A DNA stretch of 64,000 nucleotides from assembly GCF_020164455.1 (NCBI RefSeq), contig NZ_JAIQWW010000016.1:62001-126000 (forward strand), given 5' to 3'. The notes below the pieces were generated by a model. It worked only from the letters and a program-made list of their open reading frames with translations, was not told where the DNA came from and searched no databases. Each line of letters opens with the position of its first letter. The stretch's first letter is position 1. A program made the position numbers and the translations under genes. Shown piece by piece: positions 58,028 through 64,000 of this stretch. This DNA is from Phyllobacterium chamaecytisi (GTDB lineage Bacteria; Pseudomonadota; Alphaproteobacteria; Rhizobiales; Rhizobiaceae).

Positions 58028-58438
58028 TCACGCCACAAGTTGTGCTTCGAGCACGTCCTTGAGTTTCTGCAGGTCACGCATCACCCAGGCCGCGTCTGCA
58101 GTGAATTTTTCGTCGTCCATTCCCGGCAGCCGGAATAAAGTGAATGTCACCTCCGAATTTTCTCCGTTGGCGACAACCCGCAATGGAATATAAACCTCCT
58201 CGCCAGTTTCGGTGATGACCCAGTGATCGAGAACGCCGAGCTGGTTTGGCGGTGCAAAACGTAGCCTGAGCTTACCGGCAGGACTGTCCGCCAGCCATTC
58301 CTCGCCCGACTTTTGCAAAGCAGAAGTTAGCCCGGAGGCCCATTCCGGCAGGTTTTCCGGGATGCTTGCGTAGTCATAGACGTCGCGCCAAGATCGCTGA
58401 ATGGAAATTTGAAGGGTTCGCGCTTCATGCGTCGCCAT
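58028..58438 (-). CDS. SRPBCC-family (polyketide cyclase/START-like) protein
   Basis: A 136-residue helix-grip protein with a hydrophobic ligand pocket. The N-terminal ISIQRSWRDVYDYASIPENLPEWA (core VYDYASIPENLPEW) is typical for the group, and the C-terminal long helix MRDLQKLKDVLEAQL closes the fold. There is no signal peptide. The ATG at 58438 has GGAGGACAG upstream and is preferred to 58456. The ligand and role are unknown. Confidence 0.78.
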   Translation of the reverse strand: MATHEARTLQISIQRSWRDVYDYASIPENLPEWASGLTSALQKSGEEWLADSPAGKLRLRFAPPNQLGVLDHWVITETGEEVYIPLRVVANGENSEVTFTLFRLPGMDDEKFTADAAWVMRDLQKLKDVLEAQLVA

Positions 58439-58573
58439 GCCCTGTCCTCCCTGCATGCTCTAATCGATTTTAACTTAGCATGGCATAGTTTTCCGGCCAA
58501 CATTTGCCGCTCGAACCTTGCCTACCGTCGAGCTTCGCAGTAGTGATCTGCCAACTCCCATCAGGAAAAGTGC

Positions 58574-59968
58574 ATGATGAGCTCTACGCGTACCGAAACA
58601 GATACTTTTGGCCCGATCGAAGTTGCCTCGGACAAATATTGGGGCGCACAAACCGAACGCTCACTGCACAATTTCAAAATCGGCGGCGAAAGAATGCCGA
58701 TCCCGCTTGTACGTGCTCTCGGTATAGCGAAGCGCGCCGCCGCGGAAACCAACATGGCACTTGGCAAGCTCGACGAAGTAATTGGCCGCGCCATCACCGT
58801 CGCTGCCGAAGAAGTCATCGAGGGCAAGCTGGATGAACATTTCCCGCTCGTCGTCTGGCAGACGGGATCGGGCACGCAGTCGAACATGAATGCCAATGAG
58901 GTGATCTCCAATCGCGCCATCGAGATGCTGGGTGGAACAAAGGGCTCGAAAAAGCCGGTTCATCCCAATGATCACGTCAATATGAGCCAATCGTCGAACG
59001 ATACGTTTCCGACTGCAATCCACATTGCCACAGCTGTGGAAGCGACAGAGCGTCTCTTTCCAGCACTGAACCATTTGACGGCGGCGCTGGCCAAAAAAGA
59101 AGAGGCCTTTGCAGACATAATCAAGATCGGCCGCACACATACGCAAGATGCAACCCCAGTCACGCTTGGTCAGGAATTCTCGGGCTACCGGGCTGCGCTG
59201 GAATACGCGCACAAGCGCATCGAACAAAGCTTGGCCGACGTGTTCCTGTTGGCACAGGGCGGCACCGCCGTCGGTACCGGCCTCAATGCGCCAATTGGCT
59301 TCGACACCGGATTTGCCGAGGCCGTATCCGATATTACCGGCCTGCCCTTCAAAACGGCCCCGAACAAGTTCGAGGCACTGGCCAGCCACGGTGCACTCAC
59401 AAACTTCCACGGCAGCCTCAATGCGCTTGCCACCGATCTGTTCAAGATTGCCAATGACATCCGTTTTCTCGGCTCCGGTCCTCGCTCCGGTCTCGGTGAG
59501 TTGAAGCTGCCCGAAAACGAACCGGGCTCATCAATCATGCCTGGCAAGGTCAATCCGACCCAAGCCGAAGCACTGACCATGGTGGCCACACAGGTGTTCG
59601 GCAACAACGCTACCGTGACCGTCGCAGCCAGCCAGGGCCATTTCGAGCTCAATGTATTCAAGCCTGTGGTTGCATTGAACGTGCTTCAGTCAGTCCGCAT
59701 TCTCTCCGATGCGATGATCTCCTTTGCCGATAATTGTGTCGAAGGTATTGAGGCGGATGAAGTCCGTATCAAGGACCTGCTTGAGCGTTCATTGATGCTT
59801 GTCACGGCCTTGGCTCCGGCTATCGGCTATGACAATGCTGCCAAGATAGCCAAGACAGCCCACAAAAATGGTACGACACTGAGGGAAGAAGCCCTAGCAA
59901 GTGGTCACGTCTCAGCCGAAGACTATGATCGCCTCGTTCGCCCGGAACGTATGATTGCGCCAGAGTGA
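58574..59968 (+). CDS. fumC: Fumarate hydratase, class II
   Basis: A 464-residue iron-free fumarase that interconverts fumarate and malate in the TCA cycle. It has the signature [17 protein letters not shown], the substrate-site stretches SSNDTFPTA and [14 protein letters not shown], and the catalytic His in [14 protein letters not shown]. There are two adjacent ATG codons (58574, 58577); AGGA lies seven bases before the first. It is monocistronic; no fumA/B-type gene is nearby. Confidence 0.97.
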   Translation: MMSSTRTETDTFGPIEVASDKYWGAQTERSLHNFKIGGERMPIPLVRALGIAKRAAAETNMALGKLDEVIGRAITVAAEEVIEGKLDEHFPLVVWQTGSGTQSNMNANEVISNRAIEMLGGTKGSKKPVHPNDHVNMSQSSNDTFPTAIHIATAVEATERLFPALNHLTAALAKKEEAFADIIKIGRTHTQDATPVTLGQEFSGYRAALEYAHKRIEQSLADVFLLAQGGTAVGTGLNAPIGFDTGFAEAVSDITGLPFKTAPNKFEALASHGALTNFHGSLNALATDLFKIANDIRFLGSGPRSGLGELKLPENEPGSSIMPGKVNPTQAEALTMVATQVFGNNATVTVAASQGHFELNVFKPVVALNVLQSVRILSDAMISFADNCVEGIEADEVRIKDLLERSLMLVTALAPAIGYDNAAKIAKTAHKNGTTLREEALASGHVSAEDYDRLVRPERMIAPE

Positions 59969-60076
59969 GATTGGAAAACCGTTCTCTTGTGAACAATGTG
60001 TAGAGAAAATAATGGCTTTGTTTGACAATCGGATTTAGCTATTGGGGGGTCAACGCCAAACCCGGAGAGATTTCTT

Positions 60077-60463
60077 ATGTCTAACAATGCCCTAGTTACA
60101 CTAATCAGTCGTATTCTACTTTCGATTCTGTTCATTCCTGCTGGCTTCGGCAAGCTGTCTAATATCGGGGGTACGGCAGGATTTTTTGCAGGATTGGGCC
60201 TGCCAGTGCCAACTGTTACAGCTGTGGTTGTAGGTTTGATCGAACTGCTGGGCGGACTAGCTATACTTATTGGTTTCAAAACTCGATATGCGGCTATTTT
60301 GCTCGGTATTTTCGCGATTGCTAGCGCATTAGTCGCGCATCTGGTGCCATGGGACCAAGCGAACCAGATCAACTTCTTCAAGAACCTTGCCATAGCCGGT
60401 GGCTTCTTCGTTCTCGCCCAGTACGGGGCAGGCGCTCTTTCAGTAGACGCCAAGCGCGGCTGA
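60077..60463 (+). CDS. DoxX-family membrane protein
   Basis: A 128-residue inner-membrane protein with four transmembrane helices. It has the DoxX family stretch RILLSILFIPAGFGKLSN and the central GLIELLGGLAILIGFKTRYAA. GGAGAG precedes the start. Relatives couple to redox stress or thiosulfate oxidation, but function here is unknown. The gene uses more AT-ending codons (CTA, TTA, ATA) than its neighbours, a mild hint of different history. A bidirectional terminator follows. Confidence 0.85.
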   Translation: MSNNALVTLISRILLSILFIPAGFGKLSNIGGTAGFFAGLGLPVPTVTAVVVGLIELLGGLAILIGFKTRYAAILLGIFAIASALVAHLVPWDQANQINFFKNLAIAGGFFVLAQYGAGALSVDAKRG

Positions 60464-60481
60464 TCCCATTTGACCGAATGT

Positions 60482-60510
60482 AAAAAAGGCCGCTCATTGC
60501 GGCCTTTTTT
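60482..60510. terminator. Bidirectional terminator between doxX and msrA
   Basis: AAAAAAGGCCGC, loop TCATT, GCGGCCTTTTTT: a 12-base-pair perfect stem with A run and T run on both strands. It lies between the convergent stops of the DoxX gene and msrA. Confidence 0.92.
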
Positions 60511-60528
60511 CTATCGAACCAGCGGGAT

Positions 60529-61218
60529 TCAGTTCGAAGCTTTCACTTCGCTGACCAATACGGGCTTGTCGCGGTAGTCCTGCGGGAACAGTTTGCTCAG
60601 GTTTTCGATTTTTGGCAAATCGTAATAGGCGATATAGGGCTGTGTCGGATTGATCGTGGCGTAGTCCTGATGATAGGCCTCGGCCGGATAAAACTTTTCA
60701 AGCGACGAGACTTTGGTAACGATCGGGTCAGAATAGACCTTCGCCTTATCAAGCTGGGCGATGTAAGCCTTGGCTACCTTTTCCTGATCGGCACTGGTTG
60801 TGAAAATCGCCGAGCGATACTGCGTCCCCGAATCCGGCCCCTGACGATTGAGTTCCGTCGGATTGTGAACCACCGAGAAATAAACCTGCAGGATTTTGCC
60901 AAGGCTGACAGCCTTGGGGTCAAAAGTCACCTCGACCGATTCAGCATGCCCGGTGTCGCCGCCGCTGACAATCTCATAGCTCGCCGTTTCCTTCTTGCCG
61001 CCGGAGTAGCCAGAAACGGCGCTGGATACACCCTTCATGTGCTGGTAAACGCCTTGGACGCCCCAGAAGCAGCCGCCGGCGAGGACGATGGTCTCGTTTT
61101 TGGCGGGCATAGTTTGGTCGAGCGCGGGCGGTGGCACCATGGTGACATCCTCCCCGGCAAGAGCAAATCCGGGAGCCAATAGAACCGCCGTGGCGAGCAG
61201 AATTTGACGAAGTTTCAT
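60529..61218 (-). CDS. msrA: Peptide methionine sulfoxide reductase MsrA, exported
   Basis: A 229-residue MsrA that reduces the S-epimer of methionine sulfoxide in proteins. It has a Sec signal peptide (MKLRQILLATAVLLAPGFALA) and the catalytic GGCFWG (Cys50). The family stretch SGGDTGHAESVEVTFDP is present. AAGGAC lies before the ATG at 61218. A periplasmic location is predicted from the signal peptide; most MsrA are cytosolic. It is 20 bases downstream of msrB on the same strand. Confidence 0.94.
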   Translation of the reverse strand: MKLRQILLATAVLLAPGFALAGEDVTMVPPPALDQTMPAKNETIVLAGGCFWGVQGVYQHMKGVSSAVSGYSGGKKETASYEIVSGGDTGHAESVEVTFDPKAVSLGKILQVYFSVVHNPTELNRQGPDSGTQYRSAIFTTSADQEKVAKAYIAQLDKAKVYSDPIVTKVSSLEKFYPAEAYHQDYATINPTQPYIAYYDLPKIENLSKLFPQDYRDKPVLVSEVKASN

Positions 61219-61238
61219 AGGTTTTGTCCTTCTAGCGC

Positions 61239-61733
61239 TTACGCAGCGACAGGTTTGAATTTCAACGCAACGCCATTCATGCAATAGCGCAGGCCCGTCG
61301 GTTTTGGGCCATCATCGAAAACATGCCCAAGGTGACCGCCGCAGCGATGGCACGAGACCGCGGTGCGCGCCATGCCAAACGACCGATCCGTCTCCTCATT
61401 GACGGCGCCCTTCATCGGCATCCAAAAACTTGGCCAGCCAGTGCCGCTATCGAACTTCGTATCTGAATCGAAGAGCGGTAAATCGCAACCGGCACATGCA
61501 AACGTGCCTTTGCGTTTCTCATGATCCAACGGGCTCGAAAAGGGACGCTCTGTGCCCTCCTGCCGCAACACATCGTACTGCTCCGGCGTCAGCAGCTTTT
61601 TCCATTCCGCATCGGAATGCTCAACTTCGAAAGAGCCGGCTGCATGGGCGGCGGGTCCGCTCGCAAAGCGCGTGGCCACGAACGCACCAAGCCCTGCTAT
61701 AGCACCGCCAAAAAGCGTTCGACGTGTCATCAT
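61239..61733 (-). CDS. msrB: Peptide methionine sulfoxide reductase MsrB, exported by Tat
   Basis: A 164-residue MsrB that reduces the R-epimer of methionine sulfoxide. The N-terminus TRRTLFGGAIAGLGAFVA is a twin-arginine type signal with SGPAAHA as cleavage region. Zinc cysteines are at 80, 83, 128 and 131 (CAGC, CHRC), and the catalytic Cys151 is in RYCMNGVALKF. It has GGGAG upstream. It forms an operon with the Sec-exported MsrA, together handling both epimers in the periplasm. Confidence 0.93.
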   Translation of the reverse strand: MMTRRTLFGGAIAGLGAFVATRFASGPAAHAAGSFEVEHSDAEWKKLLTPEQYDVLRQEGTERPFSSPLDHEKRKGTFACAGCDLPLFDSDTKFDSGTGWPSFWMPMKGAVNEETDRSFGMARTAVSCHRCGGHLGHVFDDGPKPTGLRYCMNGVALKFKPVAA

Positions 61734-61846
61734 GGCTGAACTCCCTGTGCCAATGTACCGATAATAACCGGTTTCTGCAGGGAGATACGTAAGGACGGCC
61801 GGAAAGGTTACACAACCAGCCTGGAATCACGGAAAGTTGATGAAAA

Positions 61847-62545
61847 TCAGCCTTTGTTCAAAGCGGCCTCGATGCGCCGCGACAGTTTTTCGACTGCGCT
61901 AGCCTCGGCTGTACCACGTGACGAAACCAGACAGGCTTCCGATTGGAGGATTATTCCGTCGTCAAGAACCTTGAGATGATTGGCTTGCAGCGTCGATCCT
62001 GTCGATGTGATGTCGACGATAATATCAGCCGAGCCCGAAGCCGGGGCGCCCTCGGTGGCGCCAAGACTCTCGACGATGCGATAGACCTGAATGCCATGCA
62101 TCTGCGAAAAGAACTGCTGTGTGAGACGCCAATATTTAGTGGCAATGCGCAGACGCCGGCCATGGCGCTGGCGGAAATCAGCGGCAACGTCATCAAGATC
62201 GGCCATGCTCGATACGTCGTACCAGACCTCTGGCACCGCGACCACAACGTCCGCTTGGCCGAAACCGAGCCGGGCTTCGATCTGAACACGCTCATCGGCG
62301 GACGACAAAGTCTCGCGGATCAGATCTTCACCTGTTATGCCCAGATCTACACTGCCATAGCCAAGCTCGCGTGCAATTTCGGATGCGGAGAGAAACAGTA
62401 TATCGATCTGGCTTTCGCCTTTGACCTGCGCCCGGTAGTTGCGTTGGTCCTTGGGGAGGATCACGCTGAGACCGGCGCTTTCAAGCACACCAAGCGCCTG
62501 ATCCTTGAGACGGCCTTTGGATGGAAGGGCCAAGGTAACCGTCAT
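61847..62545 (-). CDS. hisG: ATP phosphoribosyltransferase, short form
   Basis: A 232-residue catalytic subunit for the first step of histidine synthesis. It is the short form (no C-terminal ACT-like regulatory domain), which needs HisZ. It has the stretch [14 protein letters not shown] at the N-terminus, [10 protein letters not shown], and the PRPP-type region [17 protein letters not shown]. Its start overlaps the hisZ stop by four bases (ATGA). Confidence 0.95.
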   Translation of the reverse strand: MTVTLALPSKGRLKDQALGVLESAGLSVILPKDQRNYRAQVKGESQIDILFLSASEIARELGYGSVDLGITGEDLIRETLSSADERVQIEARLGFGQADVVVAVPEVWYDVSSMADLDDVAADFRQRHGRRLRIATKYWRLTQQFFSQMHGIQVYRIVESLGATEGAPASGSADIIVDITSTGSTLQANHLKVLDDGIILQSEACLVSSRGTAEASAVEKLSRRIEAALNKG

Positions 62546-63672
62546 TTTTCTTCTCCCGCGATCTGTTCAAGCCTGTCGAGCCAGATCGAGAATCCGACAC
62601 CTGGAATGGAGCCAACGGCTCCCAGCATTGTCAGCAACCGGTCATAACGGCCGCCACCCACGATCGCGCCGAGGTCAATATGCTTCAGCGCGCGCGTTTC
62701 ATAGACCAGACCGGTATAGTAATCGAGCGGGCGTCCGAACGCGGCGTCATAGATAATCGTCTCATCTCCGATGCCCGCTTCGACGACCGAGGCCGCCCGC
62801 GCTTCGAATTGTTCCAGTGCAGGCCCAAGATCAAACTCGTTGGCGCGCGCGAAACTGAGCAATTCACCGGCGGCCGATCGCAGTGGCACGCGGATCGCAA
62901 GAAAGCTCTCCAAAGCAGAGAAGGCCTTGGCGGGCAGCCGTACCGAAGCAAGCGCTGCCTTTTCGATCAAGCGGCGCGCGATTTCGACAGGTGCGCGACC
63001 GGCGGCCGGCGAAATACCAGCAACCCGCATATCCTTTTCGAGTGCAGCAGCAAGTACAGCTTCATCGCCTTTTTCGACCAGTGCCGCGAGATGATCTGGT
63101 AGCGCATCGCTTTGCCGGTCCGACGATAGGTCCTTGAGCAAACCCTTCAATTGACCGGGATTACCAAAGGCGCGCGCGAGCTTTTTTTGCCAGCCTCGCG
63201 GCAGGCCGAGCGCCGCCAGCACCGACTCGAAAATCGCCTGGTCGCCGAGCAGGGTTTCGAGTTGTGCATCGGGAGCAATAACGCGGATCGCGGCAATAGC
63301 ATCGGCTAGCGAACGTGCATCAGCACGAGCCCGGTTGGCATCACCGAGATCCTCTATGCCGGCCTGGAAAAACTCGTTACCGCCCTCGCGGCGCTGGCGG
63401 AACACCTCGCCCAGATAGGCATAGCGTTTTGGCGTCGCGGCGTTACGTTCGATATGATTGCGGCAAACGGGAATCGTGAATTCCGGTCGGAGACACAGGC
63501 TCTCGCCGTTTTCGTTTTCCGTCAAAAAGATGCGGCGGCGCAAGTCTTCGCCCGCCATGTCGAGGAACTGGTCGGCAGGCTGAATAACGGGAATATCAAC
63601 GAGCTCAGCATCCCGCCCCGAAATCAACGCGGCGAGTTCATCGGAAAAAGCTGGGGCTCTGGAGGCGACCAT
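62542..63672 (-). CDS. hisZ: ATP phosphoribosyltransferase regulatory subunit
   Basis: A 376-residue HisRS-like paralogue without tRNA synthetase activity that forms the hetero-octamer with short HisG and gives histidine feedback. It has the class II core ([38 protein letters not shown] cited by its core GEVFRQR) and [13 protein letters not shown], with the catalytic features of HisRS altered. It lies 6 bases after hisS and overlaps hisG. Confidence 0.93.
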   Translation of the reverse strand: MVASRAPAFSDELAALISGRDAELVDIPVIQPADQFLDMAGEDLRRRIFLTENENGESLCLRPEFTIPVCRNHIERNAATPKRYAYLGEVFRQRREGGNEFFQAGIEDLGDANRARADARSLADAIAAIRVIAPDAQLETLLGDQAIFESVLAALGLPRGWQKKLARAFGNPGQLKGLLKDLSSDRQSDALPDHLAALVEKGDEAVLAAALEKDMRVAGISPAAGRAPVEIARRLIEKAALASVRLPAKAFSALESFLAIRVPLRSAAGELLSFARANEFDLGPALEQFEARAASVVEAGIGDETIIYDAAFGRPLDYYTGLVYETRALKHIDLGAIVGGGRYDRLLTMLGAVGSIPGVGFSIWLDRLEQIAGEEK

Positions 63673-63678
63673 CCGAAT

Positions 63679-64000
63679 TCAAACGGCCTTCGCCGCATTG
63701 GCGCGATCTTCCGCCTGCGCCTCAAGGATCTTGCGCACCTCGGTGACCAGATCGCTTTCCTTGGCTGTGATCTGTGCGGGACGGCCCTCACGCCACGTGA
63801 CATTGTCCTCGATTTCCGCCGAAAGACGCGCGCCCTCGATCAGGTCCTTGATCTGCACCTCGCCATTGTCGCGCTCCTGCGACCCCTGAATGATCACGCA
63901 AGGTGCACCGCGGCGATCGGCATATTTCATCTGCGGCTTCATGCCGGACCCGCCAAGATACATTTCAGCGCGAATGCCGGCCTGGCGAAGGTCCGACACC
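63679..64000 (-). CDS. hisS: Histidyl-tRNA synthetase, C-terminal part (cut by window edge)
   Basis: The last ~106 codons of hisS; the start lies beyond base 64000. The visible part is the anticodon-binding domain ([46 protein letters not shown]). Its position before hisZ and hisG makes a hisS-hisZ-hisG operon, as in other rhizobia. Confidence 0.92.
   Translation of the reverse strand, partial: VSDLRQAGIRAEMYLGGSGMKPQMKYADRRGAPCVIIQGSQERDNGEVQIKDLIEGARLSAEIEDNVTWREGRPAQITAKESDLVTEVRKILEAQAEDRANAAKAV

Noticed and set aside
60022-60045. TTGACA upstream of the DoxX gene as a promoter
   Set aside because: No acceptable -10 hexamer at 16-18 bases spacing; only GC-rich sequence there.

Overview
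The window is chromosomal DNA of an alphaproteobacterium of the order Hyphomicrobiales (Rhizobiales), most like the Brucellaceae/Phyllobacteriaceae. Pointers are the gene order cysQ-like / DUF4170 / DUF374 acyltransferase / waaA / lpxK, the short HisG paired with HisZ, an IleS whose C-terminal zinc ribbon has lost most of its cysteines, a CIRCE-controlled groESL, and the urtABCDE and fdsGBACD operons. The sequence is gene dense. I see no insertion sequence, prophage, CRISPR array, tRNA or rRNA. Genus assignment is inference.

Layout. 1-8.5 kb: a cut-off pbpC with a very large alpha-2-macroglobulin-like envelope protein, a GcvA-like LysR regulator divergent from a tiny protein, and a DMT exporter. 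8.6-15.7 kb: the complete soluble NAD-dependent molybdenum formate dehydrogenase operon (fdsG-B-A, fdhD, fdsD) preceded by its LysR-type regulator, with a clean palindromic operator candidate between them. 15.8-21.6 kb: urtABCDE urea ABC transporter, preceded by an excellent sigma-54 promoter and with a strong hairpin between urtA and urtB. 21.8-26.1 kb: a DUF442 phosphatase/rhodanese-like protein, glutaryl-CoA dehydrogenase, mutL, a DUF2093 protein and a YbaY-like lipoprotein. 26.1-31.7 kb: a compact minus-strand envelope cluster (PmbA, CysQ-like phosphatase, DUF4170, acyltransferase, WaaA, LpxK). 31.8-41.3 kb: a CPA2 antiporter with RCK domain, a patatin, a pair of M16 peptidases (one active, one without the zinc motif), rsmD, an RluB-type pseudouridine synthase with a 300-residue disordered tail, tadA and a DUF4105 protein. 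41.4-51.2 kb: a type Va autotransporter, a lipoprotein, ileS, a MipA/OmpV porin-like protein, ribF and a HAD phosphatase. 51.3-57.6 kb: a zinc-efflux operon (CDF plus SmtB-type ArsR) with its operator, then groESL flanked on both sides by HxlR regulators divergent from oxidoreductases. 57.6-64 kb: a VOC protein, an SRPBCC protein, fumC, a DoxX protein, exported MsrB and MsrA, and hisG-hisZ-hisS (hisS cut by the window edge).

How the genes work together. Nitrogen: urea uptake is probably switched on under nitrogen limitation through RpoN. C1 and redox: formate oxidation feeds NADH. Envelope: lipid A/Kdo synthesis, peptidoglycan synthase, A2M, autotransporter and lipoproteins. Stress: groESL under CIRCE, zinc efflux, two HxlR/oxidoreductase modules and periplasmic Msr enzymes, clustered between 51 and 62 kb. 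No clearly undescribed multi-gene system stands out. The most informative non-coding signals are the urtA sigma-54 promoter, the urtA/urtB hairpin, the FDH palindrome, the CDF/ArsR operator and the operator candidates beside the HxlR genes.
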